64,000 nucleotides of DNA from Echinicola jeungdonensis (GCF_030409905.1 NZ_JAUFQT010000001.1:2263501-2327500), one strand, 5' to 3'; positions 17,622 to 27,578 are shown, counted from the first letter of the stretch. Translations and numbers: made by a program. Notes: generated from the sequence alone by a model not told the origin.

Positions 17622-19274
17622 ATGAAGTTTATCAAAAATATATATCAAAAATTCGCACCCAGCCATAAGGCCATTGCTATGGGCTTATTGGTTGCCTTAA
17701 GCCATAGTGCTTGTGACGATAATTTTCTGGACGAAGAACCCCAGGATTTCCTCAACTCCGATGTGGTTTTGACTAATGAGGAGGGATTTGAAAGTGCTAT
17801 TGTAGGCCTCCATGAATCAGCAAGGCACCTTTACTTCCGGGAGGATGGGTCTAAAATGCAGTCCATGTACTACGGGACAGACATTGCCATCACAGGAGAC
17901 CGTACATTAGCTGATTTCCATGACTATCCTACCTGGTTAACCCCAACACTTTATGCAGTGGAGCACTATTGGAACTGGGCCTACAGGAATATGATGCCAA
18001 GGGCCAATACGGTTATCCAATATGCAGAAGAAGGTGATTTCTGGGAAAGTGAAGAAGATAGAAATGCAGTCATTGCCGAAGCTCGCTTTTTCAGGGCATA
18101 TGCCTATAATTTCCTGGCCAATCTTTATGGAGGAGTACCAATTGTAGATCAATTGTACAGGGCCCCCAAAGCAGATTTCACCAGGGCCTCAAGGGAAGAA
18201 GTATATGATTTTGCAAGGCAAGATCTGGAATTTGCTTCAGAGTGGTTGCCAGAAACCACAGATATGGAAGGCCGCATTACCAAAGCTGCTGCCGACCATC
18301 TTTTATCTGAAGTATACATCAACCTTGGGCGTTATCAGGATGCCGTGGAAAGTGCCTCCAGGGTAATTGATGATGAAAAATACCATTTAATGACCGAAAG
18401 GTTTGGTGCCCATACCGATGAACCTGGGGATGTAATTTCCGATTTGCATGGTCAGGACAATATCAACCGTTCTTCTGGCAATATGGAAACCATTTGGGCC
18501 CTTCAATTTGAGCCCCGAACAGTTCCTGGCGGAACCGTGGAAAACAGTAAATGGAAAGGTGTAACCTGGCTGAGAGCCTGGGGACCAAAATGGTGGGACA
18601 TCACCGACCCCAATGGCGAAAAGGGCATGCAGCTTTCCGTGGATAGTCTTGGCCGTGGCGTTGCCTGGGTAAGACCAACTGATTACTTCAATTACGAAGT
18701 TTGGGAAGATTATCCTAATGACATCAGAAATTCTGAACATAACATCCGCAGAGAATATTATTACAACAATCCGGAGTCTGAATATTTCGGCCAAAAAGTG
18801 GAATTTGATCCAGATCGATTGGATTCCATGGTGCAATATTATCCCATGTTGAGAAAGGTAGAAGGGGATGCCGAAAAAAAAGAAGGTGCCAACTATGGTC
18901 GTTCTTTAAAAGATGTGTATTTAATGCGCGTGGCAGAAACCTACCTGCTCAGGGCAGAAGCTTACTTCTTGTTGGGAGATGCGGCCAATGCAGCAGCTGA
19001 CATCAATGCCGTAAGAGGCCGTGCCAATGCATCATTGGTGACTCCTGGAGAGGTGGATTTGGATTATATCCTGGACGAAAGGGCCCGTGAGTTGATTATT
19101 GAAGAAAACAGAAGGTTGACTCTAAACAGAATGGGTAAGCTGGTAGAGAGAACCCGCCTATACAACCCACAAAGTGGACCAAGTATCAAGGATTACCATA
19201 ACCTGTTCCCCATCCCACAATCGACAATTGATGCCAATATCGATAAAATGATGGAACAGAATCCAGAATATTAG
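17622..19274 (+). CDS. SusD/RagB-family outer-membrane glycan-binding lipoprotein
   Basis: A 550-residue surface lipoprotein that acts as the lid of the SusC transporter and binds the glycan. The lipobox is HSAC with cysteine 31. The N-terminal SusD signature NFLDEEPQDFL follows directly. The helical TPR-like part includes EARFFRAYAYNFLANLYGGVP, and the C-terminal region has the usual VYLMRVAETYLLRAEAYFLL, ERARELIIEE-like stretch and a final FPIPQSTIDAN. It is paired with the susC gene 29 bases upstream and is followed by a terminator at 19311-19340, so the pair ends a transcription unit. Ligand specificity is not readable. Confidence 0.95.
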   Translation: MKFIKNIYQKFAPSHKAIAMGLLVALSHSACDDNFLDEEPQDFLNSDVVLTNEEGFESAIVGLHESARHLYFREDGSKMQSMYYGTDIAITGDRTLADFHDYPTWLTPTLYAVEHYWNWAYRNMMPRANTVIQYAEEGDFWESEEDRNAVIAEARFFRAYAYNFLANLYGGVPIVDQLYRAPKADFTRASREEVYDFARQDLEFASEWLPETTDMEGRITKAAADHLLSEVYINLGRYQDAVESASRVIDDEKYHLMTERFGAHTDEPGDVISDLHGQDNINRSSGNMETIWALQFEPRTVPGGTVENSKWKGVTWLRAWGPKWWDITDPNGEKGMQLSVDSLGRGVAWVRPTDYFNYEVWEDYPNDIRNSEHNIRREYYYNNPESEYFGQKVEFDPDRLDSMVQYYPMLRKVEGDAEKKEGANYGRSLKDVYLMRVAETYLLRAEAYFLLGDAANAAADINAVRGRANASLVTPGEVDLDYILDERARELIIEENRRLTLNRMGKLVERTRLYNPQSGPSIKDYHNLFPIPQSTIDANIDKMMEQNPEY

Positions 19275-19310
19275 TTGATTTAGTTTTGTTTTTAAAGCTA
19301 GGGTAATGAA

Positions 19311-19340
19311 AAGGCCTGCCATATTGGTGGGTCTTTTTTT
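19311..19340 (+). terminator. Rho-independent terminator after susD
   Basis: A stem of about 11 pairs, several of them G-U, is formed by AAGGCCTGCCA and TGGTGGGTCTT, followed by a run of T to 19340. It lies 36 bases after the susD stop codon. Confidence 0.65.
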
Positions 19341-19812
19341 ATTGATGTGAGTAGGAGATTTTTTTTAAGCTTAAAGGCCTTATGGGACCATATTTTACCC
19401 ACTTCAGGGTCGAATGGAGTAGAAGGGTAACCCTTTTTTATAGGCATACCATCTCATCGGGATGGTGGAACCCCGGTTGATTTAGGTAATGGGATTAACC
19501 TTGATTTTTGGAATAGATTGATTTTCAAATTAAGCTTTGGTTTCCAAGAGCCTGAAGGGTTCATACTCCTTTAGAGGTTTCCAGTTTAAAATTCCCCACC
19601 GACCCAGAATGGGCCGCCTATTATTGAGGTTGGAATTGAATTCAAGCAGGTTTAAAGGAATAAATTAACTAGTTTAACAACAAGGTTTTTTAGTTTAATA
19701 ATTTACCTTTTTTGACTTGTTATTATCATCACACCCTTCCCCATTTGTTTTTTAATCGCAGTTTCTGGATATTTCCATTGACAATGAAATCGTTTTTTAT
19801 TTCCTCAACCTT
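19341..19812. other. Gene-free gap before the ion-channel gene
   Basis: About 470 bases with no coding region I can support. Two short hairpins occur: AGGGT/ACCCT followed by TTTTTT near 19422-19439, and ACCATC/GGATGGT near 19448-19467. The promoter of the channel gene should lie in the last 120 bases, where AT-rich sequence is present without a clean consensus. Confidence 0.5.
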
Positions 19813-21786
19813 ATGCGTAGAAAAAAACTTCGTATTTTAGAAAGCTTCAATTTTTTTCTGGAAAGGCAATTTATCAGGGGTGCCCACGTGCAATTGTTTT
19901 TTGTGGCCCTGTTGATCGGTTTGTTGTCTGTTATTGGCGGGGCATTGGTTTTACCTTCTGGGGAACCCACCGATTCATTAGGAGAGGCTATTTGGTGGGC
20001 ATTTTTGAGGCTATCTGACCCAGGATATTTGGGTGATGATGAAGGGACATGGAGACGATTAATTTCTACCTTGATCACCGTAGCTGGTTATGTGGTGTTT
20101 TTGGGTTCTTTGGTAGCTATTATTACCACATGGCTAAACCGAAAAATCAGGATACTTGAACAAGGCCTGACCCCCGTTACAGCTACCAATCACATTGTAA
20201 TCTTAGGCTGGACAAACCGTACCATCCACATTGCCGCCGAATTATTCCAATCCACAGGAAGGCTAAAAAAGTTTTTGCAAAGACATGGGGTAAGAAAATT
20301 AAAGTTGATCATCCTATCCGATGATGTGACACCCGACCGCTTGCAGGAATTGAAAGACCATCCCCTAATCGGAGAGAGGGCCAATGAAGTCATCCTACGG
20401 TCTGGTGACCCGATTGACAGAGAGCATCTCAGAAGGGTGGACAGCCTTAATGCTTCTGCCATCATTATCCCCAGTCAAACTTATACCCAAAGTGAGTTGA
20501 TTACCCCAGATGTAGAAACCATTAAAACACTTCTTTCACTCAATGCGGAGGCTAATGGCAATTTTAACCATGACCTTCCTTATGTGGTGGCGGAGATACA
20601 GGATGAGAATAAACTTAAAGCAGCCTACCGGGCTTATTCTGGGCCTTTGGAAGTTATTTCCAGTGATAATATAATTAGCCGTTTGATTGCCCAAAATGTC
20701 CGGCACTATGGCCTTTCTGAAGTTTATAATGAACTTCTTTCCAATAATTTTAATAATAATCTTTATGCCCGCGATTTCCCTGAAATTATTGGTAAAGAAA
20801 TGGGCTTTATTAAAAGCCATTATGATGCGGCCATTGTACTTGGGGTGGTCAGAAAAACAAATCAGAAATTTGAGCCTTTTTTAAATCCACCCGATGATTT
20901 TGAAGTAAAAGGAGAAGATCGGTTGATATTGCTTGCCAGGAAAATGGAAGACACGGAATTTGAAATAGAAGCCCCGGAAACTTTCCAGGAGTCGGATGTG
21001 TCTATTGAATACAAAGGTTCCTTGCCCATAGAAGAAGATTCTGGGATAAAACAATTGCTTATTTTGGGCTGGAACCATCAAATACCTGCCTTGATAAAAG
21101 AGTTGGGCTCTTATGAAGATGAAGCTTACCATGTAACCATCGTTTCTCTCAGGCCTCCCGAAGAACGCCAAAAGGAGATTGATCTCCATGGTGTGCAGCG
21201 GGGCCGCTTGGCTTGTGAACACCTTCAGGTAGATTATATCCGGGAATCAGAATTGAGGGGTATTCACCCAGAGAAATTTGACAATATCATTTTGGTAAGT
21301 AGTGGTCGGTTGACCGATGAGGAAGAAGCAGATGCTCGGACCATTGTAGGCTATACCCTGTTGGAGGAAATTCTAGAGGGGCGGGAGAAAAAGCCACATA
21401 TTCTTTTGGAGTTATCTGACCCCAGCAATGAAATATTGATCAAGAATTTTAAAAGTGAGGTTCTTATTGGCCCATTGATTTTGAGTAATCTCTTGGCCTC
21501 CATTGCCATGCGAAGAGAGTTGCATAGTGTCCATAAAGAATTGTTTACGGTTGGAGGTGCAGAGATTATTTTTAGAACCCCCCAAGAATATGGATTGGAA
21601 GCGGCAAACATTCTTTTTTCTGACTTGGAAAAGCGGGCAGCTGAATACCATGAAACAGCCTTAGGTATCTATGAGGGATTCCATTATGAAAAAAATAAAG
21701 TCCACCTAAAGCTAAATCCAGATCGTGAGGAAAAACTTGCAATTCATTCGGAAGTGAGATTGGTTGTGTTGACTACTGTTTATTGA
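19813..21786 (+). CDS. CASTOR/POLLUX-type ion channel with RCK-like NAD-binding domains
   Basis: A 657-residue membrane protein. Hydrophobic segments at about 26-47 and 83-108 flank a pore-loop-like stretch (AIWWAFLRLSDPGYL). Two cytoplasmic Rossmann-like RCK domains follow, the first starting HIVILGWTNRTIHIAAELF near residue 127 and the second QLLILGWNHQIPALIKEL near 413. This layout matches the CASTOR/POLLUX-related ion-channel family, which in bacteria is predicted to conduct potassium or calcium and to be gated by ligand or calcium. It stands alone between the two SusC/SusD loci and shows no functional link to them. No start ambiguity: the ATG at 19813 begins a basic n-terminus. Confidence 0.85.
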   Translation: MRRKKLRILESFNFFLERQFIRGAHVQLFFVALLIGLLSVIGGALVLPSGEPTDSLGEAIWWAFLRLSDPGYLGDDEGTWRRLISTLITVAGYVVFLGSLVAIITTWLNRKIRILEQGLTPVTATNHIVILGWTNRTIHIAAELFQSTGRLKKFLQRHGVRKLKLIILSDDVTPDRLQELKDHPLIGERANEVILRSGDPIDREHLRRVDSLNASAIIIPSQTYTQSELITPDVETIKTLLSLNAEANGNFNHDLPYVVAEIQDENKLKAAYRAYSGPLEVISSDNIISRLIAQNVRHYGLSEVYNELLSNNFNNNLYARDFPEIIGKEMGFIKSHYDAAIVLGVVRKTNQKFEPFLNPPDDFEVKGEDRLILLARKMEDTEFEIEAPETFQESDVSIEYKGSLPIEEDSGIKQLLILGWNHQIPALIKELGSYEDEAYHVTIVSLRPPEERQKEIDLHGVQRGRLACEHLQVDYIRESELRGIHPEKFDNIILVSSGRLTDEEEADARTIVGYTLLEEILEGREKKPHILLELSDPSNEILIKNFKSEVLIGPLILSNLLASIAMRRELHSVHKELFTVGGAEIIFRTPQEYGLEAANILFSDLEKRAAEYHETALGIYEGFHYEKNKVHLKLNPDREEKLAIHSEVRLVVLTTVY

Positions 21787-21839
21787 TGAATGATAGTAGA
21801 GATTTGAGATGTGAGATCGGTTCCCGTGTTTTCTCATCG

Positions 21840-21861
21840 TGGTTTGTGTCCTCACAAACCA
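21840..21861. repeat. GTGTCCTCAC-type palindrome, copy 1
   Basis: A perfect 9-base inverted repeat, TGGTTTGTG and CACAAACCA, around TCCT. A weaker relative, TGGTTTGATCACAAACTA, lies near 21914. Confidence 0.75.
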
Positions 21862-22012
21862 CCCAGGCATATTGTCCCCCTGTCTCTAACGCGGGACAGA
21901 TCTCCTCCAAACATGGTTTGATCACAAACTACCCATGCCTGAAGGCTTCACTGTATTAAAAGAATCAATTGGTAAGAGAGACTTGTATCGAACGGTCATG
22001 GCTTTGAAAAAG

Positions 22013-22038
22013 CCCGGTCTGTGTCCTCACAGACCGGG
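22013..22038. repeat. GTGTCCTCAC-type palindrome, copy 2
   Basis: A perfect 11-base inverted repeat, CCCGGTCTGTG and CACAGACCGGG, around the same TCCT loop as copy 1. The outer bases differ from copy 1 but pairing is kept, which suggests selection or copying for hairpin structure. A degenerate relative, GGTCTGTGTTTACAAACC, lies near 22287. Confidence 0.75.
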
Positions 22039-22142
22039 GGAGAATAGTCAGCCAAGGTTGTATTCAGCAATTAATTTGGTGGATAAGTTGCAATTAAGGT
22101 TCAACTCCTACCGAGTTGGGTGGATCTATATATTCCGATTAT

Positions 22143-22172
22143 ACCCCGGGATGCTCCCGGGGTTATTTTTTT
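22143..22172 (+). terminator. Terminator-like GC hairpin in the palindrome island
   Basis: A perfect 9-base stem, ACCCCGGGA and TCCCGGGGT, with a 3-base loop, then TA and a run of seven T to 22172. It has the form of an intrinsic terminator, but no coding gene ends nearby, so it may belong to a repeat or an unannotated RNA. Confidence 0.5.
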
Positions 22173-22494
22173 CAAGCCTAACAGGCTTGGGGTTCCTTGT
22201 GGTTTCCTTGCTAATCAATATAATCTTTCAAGCTAGGTAGAATTTTAAATTTGAGATGTGGCTGATTAATCAATCACCTCAACTGAGGTCTGTGTTTACA
22301 AACCAACCTCTATGCAGAATACATCAACTCCCGTTTTTGAGAAAAATCTTGTCAAATTTTTGATTGACGAATTGGGTGTTTCCTGAAATGGACAGGTATG
22401 TGACACAGATCTGAAGTGATAAAAGTAGCCTGTTAAGGCTTCAACTATAATAACTCTTGGTGAAGCCCGGGGAGGCAATATATTTGTAACTTTC

Positions 22495-22514
22495 CCAACC
22501 CCTTTAGGGGTTGG
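22495..22514. repeat. CCAACCCC/GGGGTTGG hairpin
   Basis: A perfect 8-base inverted repeat with loop TTTA. From general knowledge, similar CCCCTTTAGGGG hairpins are frequent between genes in Bacteroidota. Just before it, TGAAGCCCGGGGAGGCAATA at 22461-22480 looks like part of the same kind of element. Confidence 0.5.
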
Positions 22515-23004
22515 ACAAAACTACAAGCACAGAAGAACCCTAAATTTCAATTGATTTACTTTTTAGAAAATGGTAGTTCATATTTTCCCCAGGGGCTAAA
22601 ATGAAAAAATGGTTCTTGTCAAAATAAAACATATTACATACTATATACGGCCCCTTGTATTGACTTGCCCTGCTATCTCAGAACCAAAACAGGTCTGAAC
22701 AATAAAAAATGTCGATATCTAAATAAAAATTCCACGTAATCTTCCCTAATATATTCCAGTCGGCTCCAACTATTTTTTTGTTGAAAAGGGGCAATGCCCG
22801 AACAGAACACCGTTTTTGGGGATGTTGAAGGTGGATAGTCTTGTTTGATGCTGTTTTTACAAAATCGACCATAGTTTTTATTTTACATCTTTAATTTTTT
22901 TGAATAGGGAAATTGGACCCAATGAATGACATAAGTCAGGAAAATCAATTTGGGATTTCCCGGCTTGTTATTGTTCGATTTTATAACCCAAAATTTCCAA
23001 TAAC

Positions 23005-26000
23005 ATGAATCCAAAATTACTTCTGCTGCTGACCGGGATGGCGATGGCCACCTACCCCTCAGCACAAGCAGCTGCAGTGCCTTCCTCGGGCAATAAGGCA
23101 GCGTTAGAAATTAACAAACTTCAACAAGAAAAGACCATTCGGGGAACTGTCCGGGATGCTTCGGATAGCCAAACCATTCCCGGAGTTAATATCATGGTCA
23201 AGGGGAGTCAAATTGGGACAGTAACAGACCTGGACGGTAACTTTGAGCTGAGTGTCGGGGATGAAGCTTCCACCTTGGTGGTATCTTTTGTAGGGTATAT
23301 TTCCCAGGAAGTAAGCATCGGAAATCAAACCAACCTTGACATTTATTTGGAGCAGGATGTTAAAAGCCTGGATGAAGTGGTGGTGGTTGGTTACGGAACT
23401 GCCAAAAAACGTGACCTTACCGGTGCGGTAAACCGCGTTGGAGAGGAATCCTTTAACAAAGGAGTCAACGTTTCCCCCGATCAATTGATCCAGGGTAAAG
23501 TTTCCGGAGTGGACATCATCAATAATAGTGGTGCCCCAGGTGGAGAGGTGACTTTTAGAATCCGGGGTAATTCCTCTGTTAGGTCTGGAAACCAGCCATT
23601 GTTTGTGGTGGATGGGGTGCCTTTGGATGGTAGAAATACCAAGCCCAGCGCTTCCGCAGGTGAGTTAGGTAGTACTGAAGGATCCAATCCTCTTAACTTT
23701 ATCAACCCCAATGACATTGCCAGCATTGACATCCTTAAGGATGCTTCTGCTACGGCCATTTATGGTTCCAGAGGGGCCAATGGGGTAGTGATCATCACTA
23801 CCAAAAAAGGAAAATCGGGAGCTCCTGCAGTAATGCTTGACATGAGTACAGGCATTAGTAATATGGTCCGCAAGCCGGATATTATGGATGGAGATACCTT
23901 CCGAAGGGCTTTGGATCATAGGGAACTTACCGGATTCGATGGTGGTACTTCCGTAGATGCCTTTGATGCCATCACTCAGACTGCAGTGACCAAACAAGTC
24001 AATCTTTCTGTTAGTGGTGGAAATGATAAAAGCAATTATCGTCTTTCTGCCGGTTACCATGATCAGGAAGGGGCCATCAAGGAAAGTGGCATCAAAAAAT
24101 ACACTGCCAATTACACTTCTTCATACAAGTTTTTACCGGAAGACCGATTAAAATTGGATGTCAGCGTAATTGCTGCTAACACCGTTGAAAATGGAGCTCC
24201 AATTGCCGAAAACTCTAATGTAAATGGTAGTTTGATAGGGAATGCCATCGAATGGAATCCCACAGTTCCTTTTAGAAATGCCCAGGGCGAATACGTGCAA
24301 AGGGTTTACCAGGAGGGAGGAAACGATGTGTCCGGCTTGCCTACCAACCCTGTTGCATTAATTGATTATTATAATGACCGAAGTAATACCACCCAGATAT
24401 TAGGTAGCCTTGGTGCTACATTTAATATTGTAGAAGGGTTAGATTATAAATTCAGCCTTGGTGTAAGCCATGCCAAAGGAAACCGGACTGTTGATACCTC
24501 AGGTGAGCTTTTCCTCAGTACCATTACAGATTTAGGATTAGCCGTAGTCAATACCTCCGTATTGAACAGCCAAACTATCACCCATACTCTAAATTATAAA
24601 AAGGAATGGGAGGGAATAAAACTGAATGCCCTTGCAGGTTATGAATTTCAAGAATACAAAAGCTATACTAATAACATATCTGCAAGAGGTTTTACCATGT
24701 TTGATTTGTTGGGATCTAATATCCTTCAAAACCCATCACGTGATAATGTAAGTGTAAATTCATACCGAGACCCAACCAATCAGATCCAATCTTATTTTGG
24801 CAGGGTAAACTTGAATTTTGCTGACAAATTCCTGGTGACTGGTACCATGAGGGCGGATGGTTCCACCAAGTTTGGTGAAAACAACAAATACGGTTATTTC
24901 CCTTCTTTTGCCGGAGCTTGGATATTAAGCGAAGAGGGATTTTTGAAAGGCTCTTCCAAAATAGATAACCTAAAATTAAGATTGGGCTGGGGTAGAACTG
25001 GTAACCAGGAATTCCCTGCAGGTGCTTCCCAAGAGCGGTATGCATTTGGTAACCAGCAGATCTCCTTGCTCAATGTAGCCAACCCTGATTTGAAATGGGA
25101 AACTACCGAAACCGTAAACATTGGTGTGGACTTTTCTCTTTTCCGTTCCAGGTTAATGGGTTCATTGGAATACTTTGACAAGTCTACAACAGACCTGTTG
25201 TTTCAACTGCCTACCATCCAACCTGCTCCTGCAGCTCAATATTGGACCAATTTGCCAGCTACCATTCGAAATAATGGTGTAGAATTAATGCTGAATGGAA
25301 TAGTAAAAGAAACCCAAAAAATGAGTTGGGAAGTTGGGGTAAATGCTACTTATCTGAAAAACGAATTGACAGATTATAATGGTGCTCCTGTATTGACCGG
25401 ACAAATCAATGGAAACGGTCTGGGCGGAGGATCCAATTCCCAGCAACTGGTCAACAACCAGCCATTGTATGTCTTTAAGATGCTAGATTTTATGGGCTTT
25501 GATGAGGATGGTGTAGCCCAATATTCCGACGATGAGCAGTTTGTTGGTGACCCTAATCCAGATGTTCTTTTAGGCTTTAACACCAAGTTGGATTATGGGA
25601 AATTCAGCTTCAGCATGAATATGAATGGAGCCTTTGGTCAACAGGTTTACAATAATACCGCCAATGCCGTGATCACGGCAGCAAACTTCGGGCTGGGAAG
25701 AAATGCTTCTCCTGAAATTGGTTTGGGGAATGAATCCTTGGGTAATGCCAATGTGGTTTCCACCCGTTTCTTGGAGGATGCTGATTATATGAGGTTACAA
25801 AATGCTTCCGCGTCCTATAACCTGGGCCCTGTGAGCAATTACCTTCGCAATGTAAGGGTCTCACTTACCGGTCAAAACCTGTTTTTACTCACTGATTACA
25901 GTGGGTTTGATCCGGAAGTCAATACCAATCGTGGTGTAGGTGGCGTGCCTTCCTTCGGCATTGAATACATTCCTTACCCACCAGCTAGAACCTTTATGCT

Positions 26001-26022
26001 AGGCTTAAGTGCATCATTTTAA
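23005..26022 (+). CDS. SusC/RagA-family TonB-dependent outer-membrane transporter (second locus)
   Basis: A 1005-residue SusC-type oligosaccharide transporter. The signal peptide covers about residues 1-23 (ending AQAAA). The carboxypeptidase-regulatory-like domain runs about 45-117 (IRGTVRDA, GTVTDLDGNFEL), then the signature LDEVVVVGYGTA at 122-133. The plug follows, with ILKDASATAIYGSRGANGVV, and then the beta-barrel ending in LGLSASF. It is clearly a paralogue of the protein at 14527 but diverged in the barrel, implying a different ligand. susD starts 18 bases downstream. No regulator gene is visible next to it. Confidence 0.95.
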   Translation: MNPKLLLLLTGMAMATYPSAQAAAVPSSGNKAALEINKLQQEKTIRGTVRDASDSQTIPGVNIMVKGSQIGTVTDLDGNFELSVGDEASTLVVSFVGYISQEVSIGNQTNLDIYLEQDVKSLDEVVVVGYGTAKKRDLTGAVNRVGEESFNKGVNVSPDQLIQGKVSGVDIINNSGAPGGEVTFRIRGNSSVRSGNQPLFVVDGVPLDGRNTKPSASAGELGSTEGSNPLNFINPNDIASIDILKDASATAIYGSRGANGVVIITTKKGKSGAPAVMLDMSTGISNMVRKPDIMDGDTFRRALDHRELTGFDGGTSVDAFDAITQTAVTKQVNLSVSGGNDKSNYRLSAGYHDQEGAIKESGIKKYTANYTSSYKFLPEDRLKLDVSVIAANTVENGAPIAENSNVNGSLIGNAIEWNPTVPFRNAQGEYVQRVYQEGGNDVSGLPTNPVALIDYYNDRSNTTQILGSLGATFNIVEGLDYKFSLGVSHAKGNRTVDTSGELFLSTITDLGLAVVNTSVLNSQTITHTLNYKKEWEGIKLNALAGYEFQEYKSYTNNISARGFTMFDLLGSNILQNPSRDNVSVNSYRDPTNQIQSYFGRVNLNFADKFLVTGTMRADGSTKFGENNKYGYFPSFAGAWILSEEGFLKGSSKIDNLKLRLGWGRTGNQEFPAGASQERYAFGNQQISLLNVANPDLKWETTETVNIGVDFSLFRSRLMGSLEYFDKSTTDLLFQLPTIQPAPAAQYWTNLPATIRNNGVELMLNGIVKETQKMSWEVGVNATYLKNELTDYNGAPVLTGQINGNGLGGGSNSQQLVNNQPLYVFKMLDFMGFDEDGVAQYSDDEQFVGDPNPDVLLGFNTKLDYGKFSFSMNMNGAFGQQVYNNTANAVITAANFGLGRNASPEIGLGNESLGNANVVSTRFLEDADYMRLQNASASYNLGPVSNYLRNVRVSLTGQNLFLLTDYSGFDPEVNTNRGVGGVPSFGIEYIPYPPARTFMLGLSASF

Positions 26023-26040
26023 CCCAAAATTTCCATTACC

Positions 26041-27537
26041 ATGAAAAGATCAAAAATAATATATGCTTTATCACTGGCCGCTCTTTTTTCCTGTACCGAT
26101 TTGGATGAGGAGCTAAAATCCGATTTGCCAGCGGCCAAAGCCAAGGAATTCCTGAATGCCAATGTGGACTTTAGTTCCCTGATGGAAACTGTTTACCGTG
26201 ACTTTGACAGCCGCTTTATCCAACACGCTGGTTGTGTATGGCTGTTTCAGGAAATCAGCGCAGATGGAGCCATCGTACCCTCCAGGCCTTCAGGCTGGGA
26301 CAATGGCGGGGTTTACCGTCAATTACATACCCATACTTGGGTGCCTCAAAACCCTTACATACAGTCTCTTTGGAATGGTTTAAACAAAGGGATTTTCGAT
26401 GCAACCAATGTGCTGAACTTTGATCCGACCCAGGAATTGGCAGCAGAAGCCCGCTTCCTGAGAGCTTTCTTTATGTACAATGTGCTTGATTTATTTAATC
26501 AGGTACCTTTCCGCGAGCCAGGTGATAATTTGCTGGAACCTTCCACTGTATTGAAGGGGGCAGAGGCAACAGACTTTATCATCAGCGAGGTGGAGGAAGT
26601 ATTGCCTCTACTTACTCAGGGTGGCCCAGCTTACAGGGCTTCCCAAAATGCAGCCCATGGTTTATTAGCCAAGCTTTACCTGAACAGGGCAGTGTATGAA
26701 AACCGGGAAAACCCACAATTTGACCAGGCAGATTTGGACAAAGTGATTGAACATGTGGATGCCATTGAAGGTAAATCTTTGGATTTCTATTGGGACAGCT
26801 TTAGCCCAAATAATAATGAAGCTTCCACAGAATTGGTGTTTACCATTGAAGGAAAAGGTGGAGTTCGTTCCCACTCTTTATGGGTATGGTGGCATGCCAT
26901 CTTCCCTGGAGAAATGACCCTGCCAAATGGTGGGGGTTGGAATGGGTTTGCTTCCACCCCGGAAGTGTATGAACTGTTTGAAGAAGATGATATCCGTCGT
27001 TATTACGACCATCCGGTTACTACTCCGAGGGGTTACAATGCCGGATTCCTGACCGGACAGCAATATGATGCTGACGGGGATCCAATTCCTAATGTGGTAT
27101 TTACCAAGGAGATCCCGACTATAGTAGGGGCATCCTTGTATAATGGTTACCGGCCAGTGAAGTACATTCCGGATTATGAAAATCCGGGAGCTGCGGACAA
27201 TGATATTGTCTTGTTGAGATACGCCGACTTATTATTGATGAAAGCAGAAGCATTGCTGAGAAAAGGAATGGATACCGAGGCCTTGGCCATTGTCAATGAT
27301 ATCCGTGAAATGCGTGGTGTGGATGCATTGGGAAGCTTGGATTTGGATGTCTTGTTGGACGAGAGAGGTAGAGAATTGTTCTGGGAAGGACACCGTCGCC
27401 AGGATATGGTGAGGTATGGAAAATTCCTTGGTTCTTGGACTTTGAAGGAACCTTCAGATCCAAAATACCTGATTTTCCCTATTCCACCTGCTGATGTTTT
27501 GGCTAATCCTAATCTGGATCAAAATCCTGATTTCTAA
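26041..27537 (+). CDS. SusD/RagB-family outer-membrane glycan-binding lipoprotein (second locus)
   Basis: A 498-residue lipoprotein with lipobox ALFSC, cysteine 18. The typical helical core is present (EARFLRAFFMYNVLDLFNQVP) along with the C-terminal VLLRYADLLLMKAEALLRKG and ERGRELFWEGHRR, ending LIFPIPPADVLANP and NQNPDF. It would cap the SusC transporter at 23005 and capture the oligosaccharide. It lies 18 bases after susC in the same transcription unit. A stem-loop at 27544-27578 follows the stop codon and may end or attenuate the susCD transcript before the glycosidase genes. Confidence 0.95.
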   Translation: MKRSKIIYALSLAALFSCTDLDEELKSDLPAAKAKEFLNANVDFSSLMETVYRDFDSRFIQHAGCVWLFQEISADGAIVPSRPSGWDNGGVYRQLHTHTWVPQNPYIQSLWNGLNKGIFDATNVLNFDPTQELAAEARFLRAFFMYNVLDLFNQVPFREPGDNLLEPSTVLKGAEATDFIISEVEEVLPLLTQGGPAYRASQNAAHGLLAKLYLNRAVYENRENPQFDQADLDKVIEHVDAIEGKSLDFYWDSFSPNNNEASTELVFTIEGKGGVRSHSLWVWWHAIFPGEMTLPNGGGWNGFASTPEVYELFEEDDIRRYYDHPVTTPRGYNAGFLTGQQYDADGDPIPNVVFTKEIPTIVGASLYNGYRPVKYIPDYENPGAADNDIVLLRYADLLLMKAEALLRKGMDTEALAIVNDIREMRGVDALGSLDLDVLLDERGRELFWEGHRRQDMVRYGKFLGSWTLKEPSDPKYLIFPIPPADVLANPNLDQNPDF

Positions 27538-27543
27538 ATTATT

Positions 27544-27578
27544 GGAGCGGGAAAGAAAACTTTCCTTTTTCCCGCTCC
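27544..27578 (+). terminator. Stem-loop after second susD
   Basis: A perfect 11-base stem, GGAGCGGGAAA and TTTCCCGCTCC, with a 13-base loop, starts 7 bases after the susD stop codon. The tail (TTCACTTTCC) is only modestly T-rich, so it may stabilise the susCD message rather than fully terminate. Confidence 0.6.

Larger units (their letters stand above)
21787..23004. other. Gene-free palindrome-rich island between the two glycan loci
   Basis: About 1.2 kb without a gene I can support; the longest plus-strand frame (21935-22240) is interrupted by palindromes and has no family features. The left half contains several hairpins of one type, with GTGTCCTCAC at the centre. Next comes a terminator-like GC hairpin at 22143-22172 and a short stem at 22174-22188. 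The right half holds a CCAACCCC/GGGGTTGG hairpin at 22495-22514. The final 400 bases are AT-rich and must include the leader and promoter of the second susC. The island looks like an accumulation site for small non-coding repeats. Confidence 0.65.

Noticed and set aside
21935..22240. 101-codon plus-strand frame in the palindrome island
   Set aside because: It spans a perfect hairpin (22013-22038) and a terminator-like hairpin (22143-22172), has no recognisable domain and an unusual composition; more likely chance.
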